This document shows positions 28,189-36,985 of a stretch of DNA of 64,000 nucleotides, one piece after another. The notes beneath the pieces were generated by a model, which was not told where the DNA came from, did not search any database, and saw only the letters and a list, made by a program, of their open reading frames with translations. The stretch covers positions 372,001-436,000 of the forward strand of contig JACKDF010000006.1 of the NCBI GenBank assembly GCA_020633655.1. Reading direction: 5' to 3'. The position numbers and the translations under genes are program-made. The DNA comes from Deferribacteres bacterium. GTDB lineage: Bacteria > Zhuqueibacterota > Zhuqueibacteria > Zhuqueibacterales > Geothermadaptataceae. Each line of letters opens with the position of its first letter. Position 1 is the stretch's first letter.

Positions 28189-28452
28189 CGTGAGCTCGAC
28201 GCAAGATAGTTTTGGTAAAATAGCACTCTATTCCGATGTGTCATCCTACTAAGCATTTTTTTAAATTATTGCATGTAGCTTCAAAATAAATCTGATAGGT
28301 TCTAAAAAGTTTTAGCTTTGCTGGGCTTCTATTTTATAGGATGACTTTGGGTGCCATTTAGTATTTTATATCGAACTTGCATTAAATTTATAACTCGTTG
28401 TGTAAATTCAAACCAATAGTACAGAGCGAGTTATTTATGGAAATTATTGATA

Positions 28453-29265
28453 TTATCGCACCAAAACCAACCGCCTCACCCGCACAACATTCCCCGCCGT
28501 CAATCGATACACATACACCCCACTTGCCAAATCACCGGCATCAAATTTAACACTGTAACTTCCCTTCGTCTGCTGCTGCCGCACCAGGTTTTTTACCACA
28601 CGGCCTTGCACATCAAACATCGTGAGATCGACATTGGCATCTTCGCTCAGGTTGTAAATTATTGTCGTTGAGGGATTGAAGGGATTGGGGTAGTTTTGTT
28701 CCAGGTGCACGGTTTCGGGGAGCGTGTTCTCGCTGCTGCGCACGGCGGTAGTCGGCGTGTAATGCACGGTCATTTTCAGGCGGTCCACAGCCAGATTGGT
28801 GACTGTCGTGCTGTCGTTGCCGGTCATGGCCATATTCACCACCGCACCACCAAAGAAGTCGGACAAATGCCCGCTAATGCCTTCGGGGAAATCCCAGCGC
28901 ACGGTCACGGCGGTGCCGTTGGCGCTCACCTGGTATTTAATTTCGTACTCATAATCGCCCTGCCAGTTGTTGTCCCCGCTGCGGAAATCGCTGTAGCAGC
29001 CCTGACCGAGATCAGCGCTGCTAATGTTTTCGCTGACAAAGCGCGCTTCAAACACACCCGCCGGCGGAAATGGCGGCAATTCGTCTTCGCCGAGTCCGGG
29101 ATCGAGTTGGTTGGTGGCCGCGTTTTGCACGCCGAATTGCAAGGCCTGGGAACTGCCCATATCGTCACTCACATGCAGCGACAGCGCAACAGTCGCGCCC
29201 TGTGCCAGCAGCAGGAATGGGGAAAAGGCGAACAACAGTGTGATGAATCGTATCGTATTTTTCAT
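28453..29265 (-). CDS. Secreted protein with sorting domain
   Basis: About 270 residues from the ATG at 29265, which has GGAGAAAA upstream; the longer frame to 29448 reads through a repeat. A signal peptide (FITLLFAFSPFLLLA) precedes a beta-rich domain of ~165 residues with the pattern LQFGVQNAATNQLDPGLGE, then DELPPFPPAGVFEARF. The same pattern occurs twice in the 2140-residue protein upstream. The C-terminal 85 residues (QNYPNPFNPSTTIIYNL onwards) are the sorting module. The function is unknown. Confidence 0.75.
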   Translation of the reverse strand: MKNTIRFITLLFAFSPFLLLAQGATVALSLHVSDDMGSSQALQFGVQNAATNQLDPGLGEDELPPFPPAGVFEARFVSENISSADLGQGCYSDFRSGDNNWQGDYEYEIKYQVSANGTAVTVRWDFPEGISGHLSDFFGGAVVNMAMTGNDSTTVTNLAVDRLKMTVHYTPTTAVRSSENTLPETVHLEQNYPNPFNPSTTIIYNLSEDANVDLTMFDVQGRVVKNLVRQQQTKGSYSVKFDAGDLASGVYVYRLTAGNVVRVRRLVLVR

Positions 29266-29349
29266 GGTTTTTTCTCCGTTTTTTTGTGAACCTTGCGAAG
29301 GTTTTACACCTTCGAAAGGTTGGTTGTTTCGAATGAATTTATGCATCCT

Positions 29350-29510
29350 AAACCCACCCCTGATCGCGAAAAATCGCTTCGCTTTTTTCGCGATCTGTCC
29401 CCTCCAAGGATGGGAATTTAATCTGTAAAAACACCGCGAAAAATCCACTCCCGGGAGGGGACGATATGCACAAAAAGCGCAGCATTTTTGGGCATATCAG
29501 GGGTGGGTTA
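29350..29510. repeat. Inverted pair of dispersed repeats (copies 2 and 3)
   Basis: 29350-29413 is an inverted copy and 29443-29510 a direct copy of the element at 15912-15979. Each is itself palindromic (GCGAAGCG-type core). They face one another across ~30 bases in the spacer between two sorted-protein genes. Confidence 0.7.
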
Positions 29511-29514
29511 TGCC

Positions 29515-32500
29515 TCACCGCAACAGCAGCATTTTCTTCACCGCCTGAAATGGCCCGGCGTGCATGCGGAGGAAGTAGACACCGCTGGCCAGATTGCGGG
29601 CATCGAAGGTGAACGTATGCGTGCCGGCATCCAGTCTGCCGTCGGAAATGCGTGCGACTTCCTGACCGAGGGTGTTGTAAATCACCACATTGACAGCGCC
29701 GGCTTGCGGCAGATCGAAGGCGATGGTCGTTTGCGGATTAAATGGATTCGGGTAATTCTGGTGCAAAACATACTGATCGGGAATGGCGATTTCTGTGACC
29801 CGTAGGCGCGTGAGTGCTGCATTTTTCAGCACCAGCGATTCGCCGTCTTTGAGTTGGGCATTGAGCAATTCGCCGGTGACGGCATCGGTGAGTTGCAGGT
29901 CGAGTCCGTTTGCTGAAATGGTTACCGGAAATTGTGCTGCGTTCAAGAAAATATCATGTTCCTGCTCCTGCAATGGCGCAACGAAGGTGCCGTCGCTGAA
30001 GCGGACGTCGAAAATACCGGCTGGTGGTGCAGGCGGCAGCGCGAAAGTTTCCGTGTCGATATCGCGATCTGCGGCATAAAGTGTTGCCGAGCGCCGGGCA
30101 TTGTCGGTGATGGAAATCGTGCCCCAGTTGCCATCGATGTTGGCGATTTGTGCGTTGTGGCCGCCGGACTTTGTTAGCGCTGGCGCGTTGGTTGGCGCGC
30201 TAAAACGCATCAGGCCGTCCTGAGCGACGCGCACCCAGTAACCTTTGCCCGCCTGTAGTTGCTCTGCCACGGCGTAGCCGTTGCTGTAACCAAAAAACTG
30301 CGAGCTGATGATACCGCTCGGCGTCGTCTGAACATCAGCGACAGCGACATCTTCCGCAAAAGGCCCAACGAGATTCCAGCCTTTTTTGAGCGCCATTTCG
30401 TTGCTGTTGGCTTCACGACCGCAAAGTTCCAGGGTGTCGTTGGCCGGGAATTTCAGCCAGTAGCCGGTGCCGCTGTGCAGCAGGTCATCAGCGCGGTAGC
30501 CTTCGGCAAAGGTAAACGCTTTCGAGGTAGCTTCGGGGAAAACGTTGTTGGTAAACATGTCGTTGGCCGTCAATGGTACGGATAGAATATTCCACCCAGC
30601 CTCGACGTTCAACGTCTGGCACTGGAACGAGGAAACGAAGTCGATTTTCAGGCTGCTCACGGCAGCATTCTGCAACAAAAAACTCGCCTGCTGCTTCATA
30701 TCGACATTGACGATATCGCCGGTGATGTTGTCCTGCAAATAGAAATCTCCGGCCGGTAGCAAAGCAGGATTCCAGCTCAGCAACATCGGGAAACCACCAA
30801 CACCCGGCTGCAGGGTGATGTCCCACACCAGATTCAATTCATCGCTGTGACGAAAATCGCTGAGGGAAGCGCCGGCATTTGTTGCGGGTAATTGGAATCC
30901 GGCATAAAACACACCGCTTGGTGGTGGCGGCGGCAGTTCCGCTTCACCGATGCCACCATCGAGACCGGGACCGGCAACAGATGATTGGCCGAACGTCAGC
31001 CGTTCACCCGTACCGATGCCACCGCCGTCGGTGATACGCAGGTGCACCGACCAGGCGCTGCGGTCGATATAGCCGTCGCTGATCAGGCTGTAATTTTCGC
31101 CGGAATTGCACACGGCAACCGCTCGCAACAGGTAGGCGCCGTTGGGAATCTGCGACACATCCCAAGCGTAAATTAGTGTATCCGTCAGCAAAGCATCGCC
31201 GCTGAAGGTGTCGATGAGTGTCCAGTCGGTTTCGTCCTCGCTGTATTCCAGTCGCAGGTTTTGCAGGCTGCCGGAGCTGCCGTCGAAATCGGCCAGTGCC
31301 ACCGGAACGGTTTCACCACTGACCTGATTGATGCGCCAGCCCGGCTGCGGGAAGGCGAGGGTGATTTCGCTGCACGGTTTGACAAAGCGCGTGGTGAACG
31401 ACACCGTATCGGCGAACTGGGGATCGTTTTCTGCATAAAAACGCAGCATTAAATCTTCATAGTCGAACGGGTGCCCGGCTAGTCGTGAGACGTCCAGTGT
31501 GGCTTGCTGAAAGCTGCCAGCGGGAATAGTGTAGCGCAGCTTGTCGACGAACTGATCGCCGATGCGCAGGCGTGCGCCGCCGGGATTGCTGGATTGCACG
31601 AGATCGAGCAGGTATTCACGGGTTTCGTTGCTGGGACTGGTGTTGAACAGGCGCAGTTCGTAAATCGCTGCTTGCGTTGGTGGAATGTTGTCCTGTATTG
31701 GCGGCGTGATCGACATTGCGACCCCGTCCCGTGGCTGCGAGGGCAGGCCTTCCCACGGATTGCTGCTGGTGCCGGCGATGAGTTCGAAAACCGGTGTGCC
31801 ATAGGTGCCATCACCCCGAATGTTAACCGAAAAATCATCACCGGCATCGTCGTCACCGAGGTAGTAGCCGATGGTGTTGCGCTGGCGCGTGCCAACTTGC
31901 AGCGAGGCGCCGAAATCGAAACGGATGCGCGCTTTCACCCCGGCTTCCGCCTCATTGAAATCACCAACCGTTACGCCAGCGCTGACGGCAACGTTGTTTT
32001 CGATATACACATTAAATTCGATAGCACCGGTGAGCGATTGGGTGATGGTTTCGCTTTCTTCCGTGCCGAGGTTGCCGCTGAAACTGATATTCGGTTTGGT
32101 GATTGGCGCTGTGGATTTGTTTTGCTCGTTGAGCGCCAGTACCTGATTCCACACTTCGATGGCATCGAGAAAGCGGGCGGCTTTGTCGGATGTACCGGCG
32201 TGATCGGCCAGGTATTGCAATTCGGGCAGCAAGCTGGTGCGGACGTAGTTTTCGGTGTAAATATAGCGCGTCGCGAAGCCATCACCACCCCAAACGATGG
32301 CCTGGCTGAGATCGACACCGCAGTCGTCAAAATTGAGCACGTCGGTAATACCGTATTTCATGTTGATGGCGCCACCGATGAAAACATCGCCATCATTGCC
32401 GGTGACTTCCTGATCGTCGGAGGTGTTGAAGCGCTCGGTTGCGGAGATTTCCATTCCGACATCGACGTTGGAATTCAGGCTGGCGCCGATTTCCAGCGAA

Positions 32501-35500
32501 CGGCTGACTTTGGCGTAGGCGCCGCCGGATCCAACGAAAGGAATATCGAAGCCGCCGCCAACTTTGGCTGTGGAAAATTGCGTCAGGCTGCCACCGACAC
32601 CAAAGGACATGCCGACGTTGATAAACTGGGTACTTTCTTTTTCGAGATAACTGTAGCTTTGATCGCCGGGCGGATCGTGCAAAACCATAATCGGCACTTG
32701 CGGTGTGACCGTGGAAAACGGCTCACCCGGTCGCGGTTTGTGGCCGGTAACGACAGCCCACAAGGAATCGTTTTCGGTATAGAAGGGTGTTGTCACTTGC
32801 AAACTCAACAATTTTTGGTAGGGATGCGCCGGATCGTCGGCGAGAATATTGGGTACGCCGGGCGTTACGGCATAGCGAAACATGCCATTTTTAAAGGTGA
32901 AATTTTGATCCACCTGCCCGTCAGCGATGGCATCGCGCAACAGGACGTCGCCGCTATCGACAAAACAGATGGTTTCTTTGCCGTTGTAATTGTAGCGCTC
33001 GAAAATTTCGATATCCAGTGTATCGGTGCGCAACTGGCGCATGACGGGAATTCCGGTGAAATCACCGCAACCAACAGCGTAAGGCCCGGTTATTTTGATT
33101 TCTGGTGGGGCGTGGTATTCAAAATCTTTGGTTTCATCGGATGATGTCAAATCGAGGGTATCCTTGCGAAAAAAGTTGAGAATCATCGATTCGTCGGGAT
33201 TGTTGATGGCATCCAGCGAGATCGTATACGCCTGGGCCGGCACTACGATGCTATAACTGCCGCTGCCATCGGTGACGTACAATTTATCGAAGCAGCCATT
33301 GGCGTCGAGACTTTGCAGTCGGATAGTGCCAACACCGAGAAATGTTTCGCAGCCGCCGCTCACCAAACCGGAGAGCGTGCTGGTGGTGGGATCAAGAAAT
33401 TCGATGCCTTCGACGAAGTTGGTCACCGAAATACTCTGTTGTGCCGGATTGAATGTATGGCCGTCGAGCACCGGTTTGAGTGTGTACGTGCCAGCCTGCG
33501 GTACCGCAACCGAGAACGCGCCAAGCTGGTCGGTGACCCCGGCAAGTTTATTGTTGATCAGAATTTGCACACCGGAGACACCGCATGTTGGATGCGAGGA
33601 AAACAAAACGCGCCCGCTGATGGAAAACGAGGTTGTATCGGTGAAGCTGGCATTGGCGACCCATCCGTCGGGCGCGATATTGCGCAAGGTGCGGAAAAGC
33701 GTGTCCGGTGTATCGAAACCGTGATCTTCTTTAAACGGTGCAATGGCGAATTCCGAACCTGTGCTGTAGTAAATGCCTTCCATCAAATAAGCGCCTTCGC
33801 CACGGTCATCGGTGAGCGCGCTGTAGCTCAGACCGGATTTATTGGCACCATATCCCGCGCCGCCAAACAGCTCTGCATGATGTCCACCAGCGTAGGCATA
33901 ATCGCCGGAAAAGAGTGTGCTGCTGCCGTTGAATGGCCAGTATGCCACCAGCCCATTTTCGTCTCCGGTAAGCAGACTAAACATGTCCGCATTAATCGTA
34001 CTGTCGCTGTGTGCGGTGTTCCAGATGCGTATTTCATCGATTTCACCGTGTGTAAAACGACCGACTTCATCACGACCGATAAGCAGCGGCCCGCCGTTGG
34101 TGATGTCCGAGCCGGTAAGATCGACTTCCTGCTCGAGCAGACCATTGATGTAAAGGCGCAATTTATTGGCACCGGCATCCTGCACAGCCGCGAGGTGGTA
34201 CCACACGTTTGGCTGGGCGATAGTGGATGATTGGGTTTTGTTGGCGGTGCCGGCAGTATAAAAGCGAAATGTACCGTCGTTCGAATTTTGTACCTGGTAA
34301 TTCAACGTGCCATTGTTATTGTTGATGCGTTTATTGAGCAGCACGGCGATTGTATTTGTGGTCTGCAAGCGCACCCACATTTCTATAGTCAAATTGCCCT
34401 GCAGGGATAAATCGGGGGCGTAGGGCACGCGAGCGTAATCATTTTGCCCGTCGAGGGAAAGTGTGTGGCTGAGGGTATCACTGGTGGGCCAGGCGTAGAC
34501 GTTGACATCCTGCACACCGCCACCCGTCGTTGCGCCGGGTGTTTTTACTGTGCCGCGCACCTGCCCGTTTGGCTGGCGGAAGCCGTAATCGTAGGCGACG
34601 AGTACCGGCTGGCGGTTGTCGTCGAGCGCGGTTATGGAATAGCGGTACACTTTGCCCGGCAGAGCATCCTTGTCGTCGTAGTTGGTTTGCGATGCGGTAA
34701 ACACTTTGCTGTCGCCACCATCGCGTTCAATGCGCACTTCGGCGGCAAAGTTGGGATCGCTGAAGTCGGTCCAGTCGAGCTTAACACGGTCGTTTTCGGT
34801 GCCATCCGTTGCAGCAAAGCGGAATTCCCGACCGTTGTCTGCAACGGATTCGGACTGCAAAAGTGTGCTGTAATTATAAGAGACAGCACTGTACGCATGC
34901 ACCGTTCCGGGCGTCGCCAGCGTATCGAGGTAATTTCCAAGCGTCGGCGCTACCGAAGCGATTTGCACGGCATTGCGATACAGAATGACATTGCTGGCGT
35001 AATCGGATTGGTTATTCCATGCCAGACGCACATAACCGACGGTGGTGTCATCGGAGGCGCTGAAATTGGCAGGTGGTTTGAAGTTCGCTGTGGTTGAATT
35101 GGCAGCGCCACTTTCCGCAGAGGATACCGCCGGATTCGATGTGTACCCATGGAAACGCGTACGTACGGCCCATTTGTCGGCGGTGCCTGGTGTGGTGGAT
35201 GCTTTGTAGGAGCGGGCGGTGGTGTATGTGTAATAGGTGTCGTTTTTATAGATATAATAGCCGATCTGGTAACTGGTTGAATTGGCATATTGGTCCGGAA
35301 TATTGCTCGTTTTCACCCAGGCCAAATCGACGAATTTATCGCTGCCGTTGGGTTTTGCAGTCAATGATTTTGGTGCGCGCAAAACAGTTGTCTTGCTGGT
35401 GGCGCTGTAGGTTTTTGTATTATCGCACAAGGTTCCTTCGTAGCGGCGTTTGACTTCGAAATAGACTTTTTTGTTGGGGCCGATGTAGACTTCGTACCAA

Positions 35501-35937
35501 CCGGTGTAGGCCGACCAATTGCCGCTGCCGGCCTGTTTCCAGCTTGTCCAACTGCCACCATCGATTTTATAGCGCGTCCACACGGTGAGTTTCTTTTTGA
35601 TGACACATGAACTCTCGACGCGGTAATCGATGCGGGTTTTATAGTCAGAATCGTTCCACCAGGCGCTGATGCTCTCTTTCTGAATTGTGTCGCCGGAGCC
35701 TGCGCCTTGCAAATCAACGCCGGCGTCTTTCATGGCTTCGGCTTCTTCCTGGCTGGGGTTGTCCGTGACGATTTCGCCACTGCCGCCGAAGCGTTCGTAA
35801 ATTATTTCTCCGGTTGTGGCATCCTCGACTGCAATCATTTGTGATTCGTTCGAAGCTGTATTTTGTGCGTAAATCGAAGAAACGGAGTAGAATAAGATCA
35901 TTATGAAAAGAAATCGTGTACCAAACTTTGCATCCAT
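29515..35937 (-). CDS. Giant secreted multidomain protein with sorting domain
   Basis: 2140 residues. After a signal peptide (1-24) come Ig/fibronectin-III-like domains (to ~480) and a LamG/concanavalin-like domain (~498-665, with DGQNDYARVPYAPDLSLQGN and IDEIRIWNTA). Two carboxypeptidase-regulatory-like Ig domains follow (~770-930), then a long central region with no named family (~930-1500). The C-terminal third has two repeats of a module containing ELPPPPPSGVFYAGF or ALPPAPPAGIFDVRF and two segments like AGWNILSVPL/KGWNLVGPF. QNYPNPFNPQT starts the sorting module (~2060). It is probably a cell-surface or secreted protein; the ligand is unknown. Confidence 0.85.
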   Translation of the reverse strand: MDAKFGTRFLFIMILFYSVSSIYAQNTASNESQMIAVEDATTGEIIYERFGGSGEIVTDNPSQEEAEAMKDAGVDLQGAGSGDTIQKESISAWWNDSDYKTRIDYRVESSCVIKKKLTVWTRYKIDGGSWTSWKQAGSGNWSAYTGWYEVYIGPNKKVYFEVKRRYEGTLCDNTKTYSATSKTTVLRAPKSLTAKPNGSDKFVDLAWVKTSNIPDQYANSTSYQIGYYIYKNDTYYTYTTARSYKASTTPGTADKWAVRTRFHGYTSNPAVSSAESGAANSTTANFKPPANFSASDDTTVGYVRLAWNNQSDYASNVILYRNAVQIASVAPTLGNYLDTLATPGTVHAYSAVSYNYSTLLQSESVADNGREFRFAATDGTENDRVKLDWTDFSDPNFAAEVRIERDGGDSKVFTASQTNYDDKDALPGKVYRYSITALDDNRQPVLVAYDYGFRQPNGQVRGTVKTPGATTGGGVQDVNVYAWPTSDTLSHTLSLDGQNDYARVPYAPDLSLQGNLTIEMWVRLQTTNTIAVLLNKRINNNNGTLNYQVQNSNDGTFRFYTAGTANKTQSSTIAQPNVWYHLAAVQDAGANKLRLYINGLLEQEVDLTGSDITNGGPLLIGRDEVGRFTHGEIDEIRIWNTAHSDSTINADMFSLLTGDENGLVAYWPFNGSSTLFSGDYAYAGGHHAELFGGAGYGANKSGLSYSALTDDRGEGAYLMEGIYYSTGSEFAIAPFKEDHGFDTPDTLFRTLRNIAPDGWVANASFTDTTSFSISGRVLFSSHPTCGVSGVQILINNKLAGVTDQLGAFSVAVPQAGTYTLKPVLDGHTFNPAQQSISVTNFVEGIEFLDPTTSTLSGLVSGGCETFLGVGTIRLQSLDANGCFDKLYVTDGSGSYSIVVPAQAYTISLDAINNPDESMILNFFRKDTLDLTSSDETKDFEYHAPPEIKITGPYAVGCGDFTGIPVMRQLRTDTLDIEIFERYNYNGKETICFVDSGDVLLRDAIADGQVDQNFTFKNGMFRYAVTPGVPNILADDPAHPYQKLLSLQVTTPFYTENDSLWAVVTGHKPRPGEPFSTVTPQVPIMVLHDPPGDQSYSYLEKESTQFINVGMSFGVGGSLTQFSTAKVGGGFDIPFVGSGGAYAKVSRSLEIGASLNSNVDVGMEISATERFNTSDDQEVTGNDGDVFIGGAINMKYGITDVLNFDDCGVDLSQAIVWGGDGFATRYIYTENYVRTSLLPELQYLADHAGTSDKAARFLDAIEVWNQVLALNEQNKSTAPITKPNISFSGNLGTEESETITQSLTGAIEFNVYIENNVAVSAGVTVGDFNEAEAGVKARIRFDFGASLQVGTRQRNTIGYYLGDDDAGDDFSVNIRGDGTYGTPVFELIAGTSSNPWEGLPSQPRDGVAMSITPPIQDNIPPTQAAIYELRLFNTSPSNETREYLLDLVQSSNPGGARLRIGDQFVDKLRYTIPAGSFQQATLDVSRLAGHPFDYEDLMLRFYAENDPQFADTVSFTTRFVKPCSEITLAFPQPGWRINQVSGETVPVALADFDGSSGSLQNLRLEYSEDETDWTLIDTFSGDALLTDTLIYAWDVSQIPNGAYLLRAVAVCNSGENYSLISDGYIDRSAWSVHLRITDGGGIGTGERLTFGQSSVAGPGLDGGIGEAELPPPPPSGVFYAGFQLPATNAGASLSDFRHSDELNLVWDITLQPGVGGFPMLLSWNPALLPAGDFYLQDNITGDIVNVDMKQQASFLLQNAAVSSLKIDFVSSFQCQTLNVEAGWNILSVPLTANDMFTNNVFPEATSKAFTFAEGYRADDLLHSGTGYWLKFPANDTLELCGREANSNEMALKKGWNLVGPFAEDVAVADVQTTPSGIISSQFFGYSNGYAVAEQLQAGKGYWVRVAQDGLMRFSAPTNAPALTKSGGHNAQIANIDGNWGTISITDNARRSATLYAADRDIDTETFALPPAPPAGIFDVRFSDGTFVAPLQEQEHDIFLNAAQFPVTISANGLDLQLTDAVTGELLNAQLKDGESLVLKNAALTRLRVTEIAIPDQYVLHQNYPNPFNPQTTIAFDLPQAGAVNVVIYNTLGQEVARISDGRLDAGTHTFTFDARNLASGVYFLRMHAGPFQAVKKMLLLR

Positions 35938-36108
35938 GTCAGGATCTCCTGTTTTATGAAAAGTGACAAATCGGAAGGATTGAACAGAAATGCTTGTTTT
36001 CTTGGGAGTAAGATTACAGGTTGATGCATTTTTAAATGTCTTCCTGTCTTCTTACGCAGAAAAAAGTAGGGGAAGTGATAATATTTTTTTATAAATAAAT
36101 TACTTGAT

Positions 36109-36132
36109 TGCGCAGGGGATATCCCCTGCGCA
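36109..36132. repeat. 24-bp perfect palindrome
   Basis: TGCGCAGGGGAT followed directly by its complement ATCCCCTGCGCA. It lies in the 337-base spacer upstream of the ECF sigma gene and of the divergent 2140-residue gene, so it could be an operator or an RNA hairpin. The rest of 35938-36274 shows nothing else. A related, imperfect palindrome is at 40788-40812. Confidence 0.7.
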
Positions 36133-36274
36133 TCGCATGTAGAATGCTTGAGTATGTAATGATTTTATCCCACTCGGAGTCCCAATGGATTGGCACCATG
36201 GATGCAATCACTTTTTCTTCAATGCGAACGGCATCGCTTTAACAGGGTTAAGCAGCTAAGGAAGGCCAATTTAC

Positions 36275-36832
36275 ATGTATGCACAAAACATAACCCAAAT
36301 GCTCATCGACTATGGCGTGGGGAATAAAGCCATCGTCGATCAGTTGCTGCCACTGGTTTATGATAATTTGCAACGGATTGCCCACCAGCAATTGCGCCGG
36401 GAACGAGCAAATCACACCATTAACACCACCGCTCTTGTACACGAAGCCTACATAAAACTCATTGATCAGCATCGGGTGGATTGGAAAAACCGCGCCCACT
36501 TTTATGCGATTGCCTCCCAGGCAATGCGGCGCATTCTCATCAACTACGCACAAGCCCGCCTTGCAGAAAAACGCGGCGGCGGTGAACCCGTCTTTACATT
36601 TAATGAAGCCTTTCACAATCCCAAACCGCGCCTGGCAGAGCTTGTGCATCTGGATGAATCCCTGAACCAACTTGCGAAATTAAACGAACGCCAGGCGAAG
36701 GTGGTGGAGTTGAGCTTTTTCGGTGGACTTTCCCACGAAGAAATTGCGGAAGTGCTGCATATTTCCGTCCCCAGCGTCCGTCGCGACTGGCGACTGGCAA
36801 AAGCCTGGCTGACGCGGGAATTGAAATCGTGA
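36275..36832 (+). CDS. ECF-type RNA polymerase sigma factor
   Basis: A 185-residue sigma factor of the ECF-like HTH family (PF07638 type). Region 2 is ~25-95 (TINTTALVHEAYIKLIDQ, then FYAIASQAMRRILINYA). Region 4 is ~125-183 with LNERQAKVVELSFFGGLSHE followed by EIAEVLHISVPSVRRDWRLA. No anti-sigma gene is adjacent; instead a membrane Ser/Thr kinase follows on the same strand, the usual neighbour of this sigma subgroup. The kinase probably governs its activity, by inference from that pairing. Confidence 0.92.
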   Translation: MYAQNITQMLIDYGVGNKAIVDQLLPLVYDNLQRIAHQQLRRERANHTINTTALVHEAYIKLIDQHRVDWKNRAHFYAIASQAMRRILINYAQARLAEKRGGGEPVFTFNEAFHNPKPRLAELVHLDESLNQLAKLNERQAKVVELSFFGGLSHEEIAEVLHISVPSVRRDWRLAKAWLTRELKS

Positions 36833-36864
36833 GATGGTTATAAATTACTGGTGAAAATATTTAT

Positions 36865-36948
36865 CACACGGAGCCGCGGAGTTCGCAGAGTTATTTTAAA
36901 ATGAAAAATTATTCATTCTTTTCTCTGCGAGCCCAGCGTCTCTGCGTG
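36865..36948. repeat. CACGGAG/CTCTGCGTG hairpin repeat
   Basis: The left arm CACGGAGCCGCGGAGTTCGC and AGAG pairs imperfectly with CTCTGCGAGCCCAGCGTCTC and TGCGTG across an AT-rich loop. It lies between the sigma factor and kinase genes and could lower expression of the second gene. Confidence 0.75.
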
Positions 36949-36985
36949 AAGATTAAATTATTATAATAGAGAAGAGCATAAATCG

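Noticed and set aside
29488..35453. Long plus-strand open frames (up to 546 codons at 31504-33144) inside the 2140-residue gene
   Set aside because: They are antisense to a continuous gene with signal peptide, domains and sorting module; they arise from its biased third positions and have no domain of their own.
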